This document shows positions 1 to 11,800 of a stretch of 64,000 nucleotides of DNA, piece by piece; the stretch's first letter is position 1, and every line of letters begins with the position of its first letter. The stretch is from Conchocele bisecta (taxonomy: Eukaryota; Mollusca; Bivalvia; Lucinida; Thyasiridae): positions 106,282,773 through 106,346,772 of the forward strand of contig CM055265.1 in the NCBI GenBank assembly GCA_029237695.1, read 5' to 3'. A program made the position numbers and the translations under genes. The notes below the pieces were generated by a model, which ran no database searches, was not told the DNA's origin, and saw only the letters and a list, made by a program, of their open reading frames with translations.

Positions 1-812
1 GCGGTAAGCGTTTTGCTTGAACTGTTCTTTATTTTTCTGCAACGGTATCACCCACGTGTAGTTGATTGCACGCATGAAAGCCAGATCTTCATGTAATACA
101 CGTAAACTATCATGTTATATTCTGTTCTTTCACCGTCATGCATATCTATTTTGCCAAAAATAAAATATTCAGTGTGCCACTTTGTTTTTCATTTATCTGT
201 TAGTCATACAAAATTATATAAGGTAATGGTTTCTTAATTATTGTCTTAAATAATAAATGTATACTGTTTGTAATGGCTGAATAGTTCGCGAATAGGATAC
301 ACACTTCGTTTGTAAAATTAAAATAGTACTTCATATACCAAGCCTTCCCCGATCGACCAACAGCTTTTAAATGACAAAAACTGATGTATCGGTCAGCCTT
401 TTCAAAATATTGTAAAGTGTACGCATATTTTAAATATGGGAAGCACCCGGGTATTCCTGTTACTAGGGCAGTAATATATATAACTGTTATAACTTAGGTA
501 GTTTAATAATAAGACAGCTCTTACATAAATAGAAACAAAATGAAGGCAACATTTTTGAAGTGGCTGGCCAATAGAAATGTCATTCTAGCAATGAACAGGT
601 ATACAATAATATAAACCGTTTGGACATTGTGACATGCGATATCGATAACAGGCATAATTCTGATACCACCTACTTAAACCTACATAATCGTTGGTGATTC
701 TTGAATATGTGAAAAATACAAAAATAGAAGAAAGTTCAACTAATATTGACATTATAAGAACATAATTTCACAATTTACCTCTAAAAAGAAATAAATAAAT
801 AAATATATATAT

Positions 813-905
813 TTGGCCGAGCGGGATTCGAACCCACGACCCTGAGGTACGTACACAGAGTTACTAACATGTTATTTCCGCAACCATTACGATGTAAAAT
901 GCTCT
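813..905 (-). repeat. tRNA-like sequence with A/T-rich tail (SINE-like)
   Basis: On the minus strand GGGTTCGAATCCC (835-823) is a perfect T-arm/B box, followed by GCTCGGCCA as in a tRNA 3' end and then a simple ATAT/TTAT tail (812-791). A clear A box is missing, so a decayed SINE head or tRNA pseudogene is likelier than a functional tRNA. Confidence 0.45.
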
Positions 906-1339
906 ACAAACTCTAGCATACTGTTGCGTATGTTGCAGCGGGACGTTATATATCAAAAATACGTACGTGGTTACTCTGGAATATTAACTACGCATGTACA
1001 TCATACCTCGTAAATCGCACTCGTTAAATCCGACGAATTGAAAAATGGAGTTTGGTGACGCGCGACAGTGGGCAATAAATTAATTAATACTGTATAAGTA
1101 TATGTATGTATCTGCCGTATTGAATTTTTAAGCATGGCCGAATATGTAAATAATTAGACGCTAGAAAAAATAAAATATTAATAAAAATGTGTCATCAACG
1201 ACCATGTAGGATTAATGGCACTGGGCCGCAATAGAAATTTATGTTAAGTTAGTGCTATCAGCAATTCCACCGTGTTATAAAAAACCATATCGCTTCACGA
1301 AGCGAATTATCTCCCTGGTAGCCTTGGTAGTAAACGAAG

Positions 1340-2798
1340 CTGGATCCGGGGGGAACCCAATGTATAAGGCTAGGATACGCCGGGCTCTGCATGGTCGAAC
1401 ATAATATACATTGCAGATTGAAAATATAACTCGAAGTCATTTTGGGGGATTACAAAACCGGGGGATTACAAAAATCGGGGGCGCGTATGTCAACCGTTTT
1501 TGTAATCCCCTGATAATGTAATCCGGCTAATACCCAGCGGATGGAACCTAATATATAAGGTTATTAGGATAGCCGGGCCGTGCATGTTCGAACACGGGTT
1601 CGAGCCTGCAACCATATATATTACAGATTGAAAATAAAACTCAAGTCATTTTGGGGGATTACAAAACCGGGGGATACAAAAACGGGCGCGTATATCAAAC
1701 CGTTTTTGTAATCCCCTGTTAAATGTTAATCCGGCTAATGCCCATCGGATGGAACCTAATATATATGGTTAGGATATGCCGGGCCGTGCATGTTCGAACA
1801 TGGGTTCCAGCCCGCAACCTATATACATTACAGATTGAAAATATAACTCAAGTCATTTTGGGGGATTACAAAACCGGGGGATTACAAAAACGGGCGCGTA
1901 TGTCAACCGTTTTTTGTAATCCCCTGTTAATGTAATCCGGCTAATACCCATCGGATGGAAACCTAATATATGGTTAGGATATGCCGGGCCGTGCATGTTC
2001 GAACACGGGTTCGAGCCCGCAACCATATATACATTACAGATTGAAAATGTAACTCAAGTCATTTGGGGGATTATCAAAACCGGGGGATTACAAAAAAACG
2101 GGCGCGTATGTCAACCGTTTTTGTAATCCCCTGTTAATGTAATCCGGCTAATGCCCAGCGGATGGAACCTAATATATGGTTAGGATATGCCGGGCGTGCA
2201 TGTTCGAAACATGGGTTCGAGCCCGCAACCATATATACATTACGTATTGAAAATGTAACTCAAGTCATTTTGGGGGATACAAAACACAGGGGGATTACAA
2301 AAAACGGGCGCGTATGTCAACCGTTTTTTGTAATCCCCTGTTAATGTAATCCGGCTAATGCCCATCGGATGGAACCTAATATATATGGTTAGGATATGCC
2401 GGGCCGTGCATGTTCGAACACGGGTTCGAGCTCGCAACCATATATACATTGCAGATTGAAATATAACTCAAGTCATTTTGGGGGATTACAAAACCGGGGG
2501 ATTACAAAAACGGGCGCGTATGTCAACCGTTTTTGTAATCCCTGATAATGTAATCCGGCTAATACCCAGCGGATGGAACCTAATATATAAGGTTAGGATA
2601 TGCCGGGCCGTGCATGTTCGAACACTGTTCGAGCTCGCAACCATATATAACATTGCAGATTGAAAATATACTCAAGTCATTTTGGGGGATTACAAACCGG
2701 GGGATTACAAAAACGGGCGCGTATGTCAACCGTTTTCGTAATCCCCTGATAATGTAATCCGGATTACAAAAGCGGGGGATTACGAAAATGGGCCCTAC
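1340..2798. repeat. 207-bp tandem array (about 7 copies)
   Basis: The marker TTTTGGGGGATTACAAAACC recurs with its G-run at 1444, 1653, 1860, 2065, 2272, 2480 and 2684 (spacing 204-209). Each unit has a 17-bp inverted repeat (GGGGATTACAAAAACGG and its complement) with about 13 bases between, and a tRNA-like block: TATATGGTT...AACCATATA pairing around GGTTAGGAT and CGGGTTCGAGCCCG. The first copy is diverged. Short ORFs here are repeat artefacts. Confidence 0.9.
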
Positions 2799-2909
2799 AA
2801 GGCTCATTCTTAATTTTTCCTTTAATTTAATATTATCAAAAGAAATCTTGTTTTTGAATTGTTTATAAAGCCGTAAAATTTTGGCAGCTTTCGTGAAACA
2901 GACAGTAGG
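2799..2909. mobile_element. Half of a CAGACAGTAGG fold-back MITE
   Basis: Matches the right arm of the complete element at 26087-26562, ending TTTCGTGAAACAGACAGTAGG. The left arm is missing; it abuts the 207-bp array. Confidence 0.8.
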
Positions 2910-3209
2910 TACATGTGTCCTTCACCATTGTTCGCATACGTTCGGGACATATGACTATATTACAGTACATACATTTATCAGGTAACCTTTCCCGTATTGA
3001 CCGAATATGTACTGACTGATAACATACATGTGTATTGTTGTATCAGGCATTGACCTGATACAAAAATCCGGGTTACAACAAAGTGAAAACTGACGTTCCA
3101 TTGGTCGAATAACGTTGGTGGAGTGACGCAACGTAAACAAGTCCGCGTTCTGACCATATATAACGACGTCATTTGTTGTCAGTTTCGAGCAGCATACAAC
3201 TTTACCTGA

Positions 3210-3372
3210 TATATAGAATACAAGGCTACTGTCGTTTGATATTAAGTGTATTGTATCATGTTCGGCTCGGAAACGGTAAGAATTCCTCGGCAAGCCTCGG
3301 AATTACTACGCGTTTCCTAGCCTTGCCTGATAAACTTGATATCAAAAGACACTAGCCTGGTATTCTCTATAT
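3210..3372. mobile_element. Palindromic MITE (TATAGAATA...TATTCTCTA)
   Basis: Near-perfect palindrome around CCTCGGCAAGCCTCGG, with arms containing CTAGCCTTGCCTGATAAAC and TTGATATC. Same family as 10575-10720, 19385-19525 and 52955-53098. Confidence 0.75.
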
Positions 3373-3379
3373 ATATGCC

Positions 3380-4434
3380 AGTTTACTGTACAAAACCCGA
3401 GTTGTCTGTCAGTGAATGAGTTACTATAATTTAAAAGTGTGTATAATAATACATCGAAGATTGTCTAAACACAAAGGTGTTTGATTGATTTATGGGGAAC
3501 ATATAATTAGTGGACCATATAAGCACAGCATTCTGTATATACATGTAGCGACTAAAATTGGAATGATATTTCTTTTGTATCGCTAAAAGGTTGGTGGGTT
3601 TGTGGTATGGGTGTGAGGTCAACATCAGTCATAAACACCAAAGCCTTTAATCTATGTGTAGGTTTAACCACACTAAATCATCAATTATTCATAAGTAGTA
3701 CGTTAAAACAGTAAGCCAGATGTGATATGGCATATACACTGTTTACTTGCAGAAGCTGGTCAATTGATGTACTACATGTACAATGTAATCTACTTTACAT
3801 GCATGTTAATGTATCATTTACATCAGTTTCAAGCATATGCTTTGGGATTATTTTGTAAGTCGAAACATGCATGTTATGTTAGGCGGTTCAATTCCAGCCG
3901 CTGGCTTTTTGCGCCACCACCAGGGTGGTAACCTATAATTAAACCTATATTTTAATTAATGAATATCCAGAGCAGAATGGATGCGGGTTTTGGAAAAATA
4001 GGTCCTACAACTTCCATACGAAAACTGAAAGTACTGAGCAGAGAAGAGCAAAATGTGTGATCATTGGTGAGTTTGTATATGTAAAATCAATGATCAATGG
4101 TGGTGGTGGACCCTTACAACTGAAGGCGTCAGAGAAATTTGGGCTTATTCCATTTCCCCACTAACCCCATACGTATACATCAATCAAACACATATCGATA
4201 TTGACAAAGCAGCATTCCATGTTGATGTTGATTATGGTATACTTGTACGCCGATGCCACTCTAACAATTGAGAATCTTGTAGTAGAAAACTACGGTACGC
4301 GTAATTGTATACATGTACATAATACGTAGGGTGCATCCCACGTATTCGCATACAATGTTTACAAGATAATATAGTTTTCTACTAAAACCTTGTGGTCAGA
4401 GCTGATTTTGCTCTGATTTTCAGAAACATTCTGC
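3380..4434. other. No gene; one dispersed repeat segment
   Basis: No coding signal. 3931-4125 resembles 34215-34400 (shared ATCCAGAGCAGAATGG and the GGTCC-ACAAC block), a dispersed repeat of unknown class. Confidence 0.5.
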
Positions 4435-4615
4435 TGTCATCAAGGTGTATGATCACGTTGTTTCCGAACCCGATTTTCCGACTTGACGTAATTTGTGACG
4501 TCATTTTCATTAAAATCTTCCTAACAAACGGACGGATTTTGGTGATATGTAGCGCACCAAATACGATGGCATATGTGTTTTATGGGTGCTCTGAAAGTTC
4601 TTTACAATAACTTGT
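4435..4615. mobile_element. Half-copy of the ATGATCACGT MITE
   Basis: Shares AAGGTGTATGATCACGT and the CGGATTTTGGTGATAT block with the full palindromic element at 50143-50550. It contains a CRE-like TGACGTCA at 4496-4503. Confidence 0.6.
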
Positions 4616-4669
4616 AAATTTCACAAATAATCGAGTACCGTTTATTTCTTACATTCACGTGCTCTAGTT

Positions 4670-4732
4670 TGTATTGTCCCGCCTGCTTTAGCAGAAGCGG
4701 GACATAGGTATAGCTTTTCCGTCGGCGTATGT

Positions 4733-4764
<32 letters not shown>

Positions 4765-6515
4765 TGGCGTTGGCGTTGGCGTTGGCGTAGGTGGCGTTAA
4801 CATTTCATGTTAAGTTTTTGCGTTTAGCTCAGTTTCCAGAAGACTATAAGTCCTACGACCTCCATACTTGGCATACATCAACACTGGTGTGTAACCATCT
4901 CACACAGAGGGAGCCCATGTGACATTGACCTAGTTTTCATGATTCATTGACCTACTTTTCACATGCATCCAACGTTCAGTTTTTGCGTTTAGCTTCGTTT
5001 CTAAAACATAACGCTCAGGTTAATTCATTGTAACTTCTGTTTCCCTCAATGGAATGCTTTAATATTCCATACATGCATTTGTAACAAGAAAGCCCATGGT
5101 GCCCGCTAACCCCAAAGGTCAAGGTCACTGACTTAGACATTTCCGTGTTTGGAAAACTTAACGCTCGGTTTAATTTTTTACAACTTCTGTTTCCCTTAAT
5201 GAAATGCTTCGGTATACATCAACACTGTTGTGTAACCATCTCACACAGAGGGAGCCCATGCAGGGTTTTCATGGTCCATTGACCTACTTTTCACATGCAT
5301 TCAACGTTAAGTTTTTGCGTTTGGCTATGTTTCTAAAACTTAACGCTCAGATTAATTTGTTGTAACTTATGTTTCCCTCAATGGAATGCTTTAATATTCC
5401 ATACATGCATTTGAAACATCATTCTACAGAAAGCCCATGGTGCCCGCTAACCCCAAAGGTCAAGGTCACGGGCTTAGAAAATTCCTGGTTTTGAAAACTT
5501 AACGCTCGGTTTAATTTATTACAACTTCTGTTTCACTTGATGGAATGCTTTAATACTTCTTAGGTGTAAACTATAGCAACATCCGGCATGATTCTACAGA
5601 AAGCCCATGGTGCTCGCTAACACCAAGGTCAAGGTCGCGGGCTTAGAAAATGCTCAGTTTTGAAAACTTTACGTTTGTGTTAATTTACTTTAACTTCTGT
5701 TTCCCTTGATGGAATGTTTTAATATTTCATACATGCATTTGTAAGAACATTCCACATCATCTGCAGAAAGTTCATGGTGTCTGGTAACCCCAAAGTCAAG
5801 GTCACGGACTTCAAAAAAAATGTCTTGTATAGAAATTTAGCATCGGTGCCAGGAGATACATGTCGTTGGTGGCATTCTTGTTTGTGCTTAGCTGTGTTTG
5901 TTGAAAAATAAGTGTTTTGGTTTCAGTTTGTTATGCCCTCGCGTAGCGAAAGGGGATATAGGGATGCAAAAGTTGTCTGTTCGTCTGTCTGTCCGTCTGT
6001 CCATCACAAAAATTAACATTGGGGTTAATCTGCAATAACTTCTGTTTCCATTGATGGAATGCTTTAATATTGCATAGGTGCATTTGTAACATCATCCTGC
6101 ATCATTCTAAAGAAAGCGTATGGTGCCCGCTAACCTCAAGATCAATGACTTAGAAAATGTTTTGTTTCAAAAACATTACACTTCATGATAACTTCTCTTT
6201 CTCTCAATGGAATGATTTAATATGTCATAGGTGTATTTTTAACATCTCGCATCATTCTACAGAAAGCGTATGGTGCCAGCTAACCCCAAGATCAAGGACT
6301 TAGAAAATGTTTTGTTTCAAAAACATTACACTTCATGATAACTTCTCTTTCTCTCAATGGAATGATTTAATATTTCATAGGTGTATTTTTAACATCTCGC
6401 GTCATTCTACAGAAAGCCCATGGTGCTCACTAACCATAAGGTTATTACAAGCTCCTTGTGCACTATCAAACTGCGACAGGCGGGATATCTTGCTCCGCGG
6501 AGCTCTTGTTTACAT
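4670..6515. repeat. Repeat-rich element with GGCGTC microsatellite and 150-180 bp tandem units
   Basis: Starts with CCCGCCTG and ends near CAGGCGGGATA, short inverted ends. (GGCGTC/GGCGTT)n occupies 4732-4798. The block AACTTCTGTTTCCCT recurs at 5032, 5182, 5364 (variant), 5523, 5692, 6037, 6190 and 6340, with GTGCCCGCTAACCCCAAAGG in the units. A second microsatellite of TCTGTCTGTCCG type lies at 5975-6003. No protein coding seen. Confidence 0.75.
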
Positions 6516-6911
6516 TTAAGGTAACCGATTCTTCGTCAAAACGACATAATTATGAGATTAAAGCCGCCTATACAATAAAGGGCAACGTGTACCGCATTTG
6601 CTGCGGTATATTTCATACAAATATGTCATTCCATTAGCAAGATATTAAAGGAACTCCTGTAAACACATCTAAAAAACACGGAAACCACGTGATCCCCCAC
6701 CTTGTGTCATGATTGCTTTGTTCGATGACATGCAACAAGCCATTCATGACCTGATGGGCGTATTTCATGTTCTTCTTAATTATAAAGGTAATCGGTTTTG
6801 ATGCATATATCATATATTATGTATTGATAACGCCATGTGTTACTGATTAATTTATATATCTTGTCAACTCAAATGACGTTTTTGTTTTCAAAGAGGATAG
6901 GGTGTTCGTTT
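6516..6911. other. Unassigned AT-rich sequence
   Basis: No gene, repeat or hairpin that I can support. Confidence 0.4.
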
Positions 6912-6915
6912 TTAA

Positions 6916-7155
6916 CCATTTCAACCCTAAGGAACTGGAATGGACTGTGATATGCTAATGTTCTGACCAATCCAATGGTCATAAAAGGATTTTCAGATTC
7001 GTCCATTTATGAAAAGGGGGTGTTTTTGTTCTAAGAAATATTAAAATTACTTTCAAAAAGTGCAGATCCTGATGAGACGGCTCGTTACGAGCCGGCTCAT
7101 CTGGATCTGCACTTTTTTGCATAAACCGCTATAGCGGGATTTCGGGTTCAAAGGG
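6916..7155. mobile_element. PiggyBac-like MITE, TTAA-flanked
   Basis: 240 bp bounded by TTAA at 6912-6915 and 7156-7159. The right end is GGGTTCAAAGGG, the left CCATTTCAACCC. It contains the hairpin around GGCTCGTTACGAGCC. Related copies: 23292, 29267 and 29766. Confidence 0.8.
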
Positions 7156-7207
7156 TTAATCGATGCTCATTGATGATGTGGTATATGGCACGGCATGTAA
7201 TGAATGT

Positions 7208-7516
7208 CAGTAGCCGCGTTCACCAAAATTGCTAACCATACTTTGTATAACTAAGTATACTTTGAGGGAGTAATCATTTATTTTTCGCGAAATGCATCAT
7301 TTCATATAGAACTAACGACTGAATATAGTTGATGATTAAAGGTATGCACAACTATTATACTGAATGTATTACATTATCACAGCCAAAATGGCTGTGATAA
7401 TGTAATACATTCAGTATAATAAAAGTAATAAATTTATCCTTAAATTGAAAATTTCTCCCTCAAAGTGTACTTAGCAAGATAAGTATACTTTGTAATTTTG
7501 GTGAAATCGGCTACTG
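7208..7516. mobile_element. CAGTAGCC fold-back MITE
   Basis: Ends CAGTAGCCG and CGGCTACTG. Outer arms hold ACCAAAATTGC and AAGTATACTT; the core is a palindrome of about 70 bp around ATCACAGCCAAAATGGCTGTGAT. Further copies at 15358-15672, 32447-32742 and 49841-50087. Confidence 0.85.
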
Positions 7517-7735
7517 AACATCTAAACAGAAATGGCAAAAGGAACAATGGGTAGTAATCACAACAAATAATACTTATTTTCTAAATTAAATACTTTAATA
7601 CAGAAACTACTGAAATATGCAGGCAAGTCATATGGAATATCGTCAGTTTGTAGCACATTGAAATTTCAGAATACATTCTTTGAAACAAATAATTATATAC
7701 ACGTATATGTTTATTTTACGTCCCAATTACGTATG

Positions 7736-7850
7736 TATTGTGACCACACATTTGAACTGTCTCATCAAGACAGTTCAAATGTGTGGTCATAACATATACT
7801 TTCATTGAGAAATAAGAGTGTAGTATGTTGAATATTTAAATATGCCTAAA
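7736..7850. repeat. Palindrome with GACCACACATTTGAACTGTC arms
   Basis: Arms of about 26 bp flank CATCAA. The outer sequence CATATACTTT recurs at 21610-21622 beside a related palindrome. Confidence 0.7.
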
Positions 7851-8144
7851 ACCGTATTCAGATGTTAAAGTCGCAATGAGACCATATTCAATTGAAAATA
7901 AATTGACAATGTTTATGTAATGTTGTTAACACATATCATAATTCTCTATATTTCCCTCTTCTGTCATACACAGGTACGTTGTTTTGCATATTTAATGACA
8001 TCAGATATTCGAGAAATGACCGTTAAATAAAAATGAAGTGGAATTTAACATCCCGCTACAAGTACCTCTGAAAAATTCCCCACGTAGGTGCCAATGTTAC
8101 AACTGATATTCAGTGTCCGTGAGTAAACCGTGGCCATTACTACT

Positions 8145-8455
8145 TTTATCCCGCCAACACAGTGCGTATGTGCCGTGAAACACGGTGCCGTGAAACATGT
8201 TTGATATCCTGTCAATACGACCTAATCACCGCGTATGAATATGTGCGGTGACTGGGGTTATTATTTTGGCATTTTAAAGCCATTTGAAGGTGTTGACTGG
8301 ATACATAGAATAGTAGGTTAGTGCCCTGAATGGAAAAAAAATATCTGGCGCGGCACGGAAACGGGATGTGCTCGGCAGAGCCTCGCCCATCCCGTTTCCT
8401 GAGCCTTGCCAGATATATTTTCCCATTCACGGCACTAAGCTACTATTCTCTATTT
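8145..8455. mobile_element. Composite of two palindromic MITEs
   Basis: 8145-8288 starts TTTATCCCGCCAACAC; 8290-8455 is a palindrome with ATCTGGCGCGGCACGG and GAATAGTAG ends. The same two modules lie side by side at 23950-24222, so they may move together. The right end adjoins the globin poly(A) signal. Confidence 0.75.
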
Positions 8456-8457
8456 AT
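8452..8457 (-). promoter_or_regulatory. Probable poly(A) signal of the globin gene
   Basis: AATAAA on the minus strand, about 215 bases after the stop codon. I found no other AATAAA or ATTAAA between it and the stop. It abuts the end of the palindromic MITE at 8290-8455, so cleavage 10-25 bases downstream would fall inside the MITE. Confidence 0.5.
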
Positions 8458-8670
8458 TACGCACTTGGATACAAAGTCCGCCACGTGAAGAACATTTATA
8501 TAACTCCAAGGAATTATCATAAATGTTCGGAACTGCGGTAAGTAAATGTTTCTCCGAGCACAGTTGCATATGAATGCACCAATGCAAGCAGGGGGATAGC
8601 CCCGATACGGAATTATCCCACTTGTTGTCCTGGCATTTTGAATTTGGTAAATGTCTAGTTCGTTGTGCGT

Positions 8671-8805
8671 CTATTTTCCCTTTTTCTTGAAGTCGGCAGC
8701 CATCGCACTGCTTACTGCAGCAAACGTTTTCTTCCATGCATCGGCCGTCGCAGCAGGAGCGTGTGTGCCGTCTTTGATAAATTCGAGCAGGCAGGCAAAG
8801 GCTTT
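8671..8805 (-). CDS. Globin exon 4 (helices G-H) and stop
   Basis: The acceptor TTACCTTGCAG precedes 8805. Exactly 45 codons follow: residues 110-153 and TAG at 8673-8671. The peptide contains FACLLEFIKDGTHAP and ADAWKKTFAAVSSAM, typical of globin helices G and H, and finishes with a lysine-rich tail. It starts in phase 0, matching the donor of exon 3. The 3' UTR runs towards a probable AATAAA at 8457-8452. Confidence 0.95.
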   Translation of the reverse strand, partial: KAFACLLEFIKDGTHAPAATADAWKKTFAAVSSAMAADFKKKGK

Positions 8806-11800
8806 CTGCAAGGTAAAGAAAAAGAGGTCACAATGTTAGATGACTTTTAAGTTTCTGTTAGCGAGTTAACAAGGGAAGTGAGCGTGGGTGATTATAGGGA
8901 ATATGATAATTTGCTTATAACACGGTGCTTGGCAATCGACACGCCAATATACATGTACATGTAGATCTCGATTATCTCGATTTTCTAGCACACTAATGCA
9001 TTCTGATACTTATGTGTCAATGGAGAAAAGTGGCCTGTGGGATGTCAGACCAGTGTAGCTCCTGGGGGCCCTTTCACTAAACTTCATACGACTAAAATGT
9101 TCGTAAGTGCAAACTTATGATAGTCTGTAAATTTCACATTAACAATGTTTTCTTGTAAACAATTATTGGATTTACATTTATTGAGCACAGGCTGCATATG
9201 CAGCCAATGCTCAATAAATGTAAATCCATCAATTGAAATGTCCAGACTATTCCAAATTTGCACTTACGAACATTTTAGTCGTATGAAGTTTAGTGAAACG
9301 GGCCCCTGGTCTCATAGTGCAGTCACACACTGATTGTTCGAAGCAGCACAAAGTCATGTAGTTCACTGACTGATTCGCAATCCGTGTATATCCTGATGCG
9401 CAGACTGATCTGGACCTACACCGGTCGCAAATACCATACGCCCCTTTTCTCAACCCACACTCGCACTCTTATTTACAATTTGTTAGAAACAGAACATGAC
9501 GAGTATGTCTCTCCTACTTGTGGCCAGAAACATTAAATGTACATGCCCACTCAGTAGGCACAAACTGTTCTTTACAGAAATTAAATAAGTGTATAATTGT
9601 GTAACTATTCCACCAGTTCTAAGAATTACGAATGGCCGCTATACATATATTATCATTTAGTAATATGTATTTTACTGATAGTGACTCGCGGTGGTATCAG
9701 GCTATTTTCATATGCTAATGAAGTTATGATATTTTTTAATTATTTATACTACAAGTAATTAATTAATTTGAGATTTATCGTCACCTTGTTGAAATACGTT
9801 AGAACATTTGCGAAAATTATAGAGTGGAACATGTTTTATGTACACTATAAGATTGTATCGATCTTGAGATGGAACCATTGCATTGTTCATACAGAGATGC
9901 AAAAGGAAGCCAAAACAAGCCGGTGAGAATGTGTAAAGGTACTAAAATTAGCATTGTCTTAAATCGATTGCGTTAAACAGGTTTTATGTAAAATATAAGC
10001 TCGTGTCTGACTAACCCGAATTTTCTGGCTGTCACGCAGGGCGACTTACATGTAAGTCAGTCGCCTTGCGTGACAGCCAGAACATTCGGGTTACCGTCCT
10101 ACCTGAGCTGGACCACTTGTATAGTTTACTAGTATGCAAACAAGCCAAACTTGTGGATAGGTAACGTTAACAAGACGAACATTTAAATTGTTACAAATGC
10201 CTTTTGTCGTCCATTATATGTAACACTTACGTCAAACTCCGCCATACTGGTGATCTTTCGTGCGATATGGTCATCGACGAGTTTGGCAATCTGACCGCCT
10301 AGTCCGGCCGCATCAGTAAGATTGCAGACCAGACCATCTATCGTCTTTCCGAAGTTGACAACGTGGCCCTTGAATCGGTCATTAGCCTCGATTTCTGCGT
10401 CGCCCAGAGCACCGTATGGGAACTCTTTTCTGATCTCTGCGTAGTTGGTGAAGAGTCTGTGAACAATGATGAACTTATGGTTATCTTATATTAGTGGGAG
10501 GGAATTTGCTCAAATAACTTTCCATACCCGGTAACTTTCCATGCCCTTACATATACTAGGGAATACCGGGCTTATTATAATGTTTTTATATCAAGTTTTT
10601 CAGGCAAGGCTAGGAAACGCGTAGGAATTCCTCGGCGAGCCGAGGAATTCCTACCGTTTCCGAGCCGATCCTGATAAACCTGATATCAAAAGACAATATC
10701 CTGGTATTAAAGGCACATGCCCACTCAGTAGGCACGAACTGTTCTTTATAGGAATTAAATAAGTGTATAATTGTGTTACTATTCCACCAGTTCTAAAAAT
10801 TACGAGTGCCCGCAATACAGATATAATCATGTAGTAATACAATGTAGTTATGTTACTGATAGTGACTCGCGGTGGTATCAGGTATCATATGCAAATGAGG
10901 CATGCTATTTTTTAGAGTACATGCGGAATTATATGAATTATATTCTACATGTACTCTGAAAGTTTTGTCAATTTTTGACTTTATTTATGAAAGATATTGT
11001 AAATTTTGATATCGATCCAGAAATACGAATACAATTCTGAACATACTTGATAAATATTAGCGAGGTCATCGCGGCTGGGTGTGTCAGACCCCAGTACTCA
11101 CTTCATCAGGAAGGCGGCGCCGTGTTTGGAGTTCCAGTCCGGCTTGATGGCCGCCCAACTGCCCTGTACGGCGCTCACTTCGACATCTGACAGACCGGCT
11201 GGAAACATAGGAGGATACTATTGTGTTGGTGTGACAATATCGCGATGTCTGCCTTCGTAGCTTGTGTACAGTGAAAACTCTCTGCCAGACCTGACACCAT
11301 GGGAGGTCCCCAGCACTTCAAATGCCGTTATGGAACAGGTGTATGCTCACTGGAAGACATGTATGTGTGTGTGTGCGCTTTTACAAAACAGAGAACAATC
11401 CCCAGACACACACCGTGAAGCGGTTCATAAGTTATTGAAAACATAAATATGTTACGCACGCACGCACCGCACGCCACACACGCACCGCACGCACGCCACA
11501 CACGCACCGCACGCACATGGACTAACGCTATGTCCCCTATGATACTTGAGTACATTATCGTACATGTTCACAATGATCCCGTTCCATATTCCCAAGTTTA
11601 GCGCAGTTGGGTGTGTATAAACGCATACGTATTACTCATATCGCTACACATGAGACAAGCCATGTGGATTTGTACATATGAAGACGAGCGAGTCTTCATG
11701 AACAATATTTACAGAAACTATTATATTTCCATAACCGACGTCGAAAGTTGGCGAAATTTTCTGAGATCAAATGCGGAAATTATATTCCGCATTTGCTCTG

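Noticed and set aside
1340..2798. Cluster of genuine tRNA genes
   Set aside because: T-arm-like and D-arm-like motifs are present, but no proper anticodon arm or standard acceptor spacing can be drawn.
1723..2807. Short ORFs on both strands
   Set aside because: They repeat with the 207-bp unit and have no independent support.
11264..11330. Alternative globin start exon just upstream of exon 2
   Set aside because: ATGGTGTC on the minus strand near 11300 lacks a credible donor (GTGTCA), whereas 22768 has GTAAGT plus TATA and Inr.
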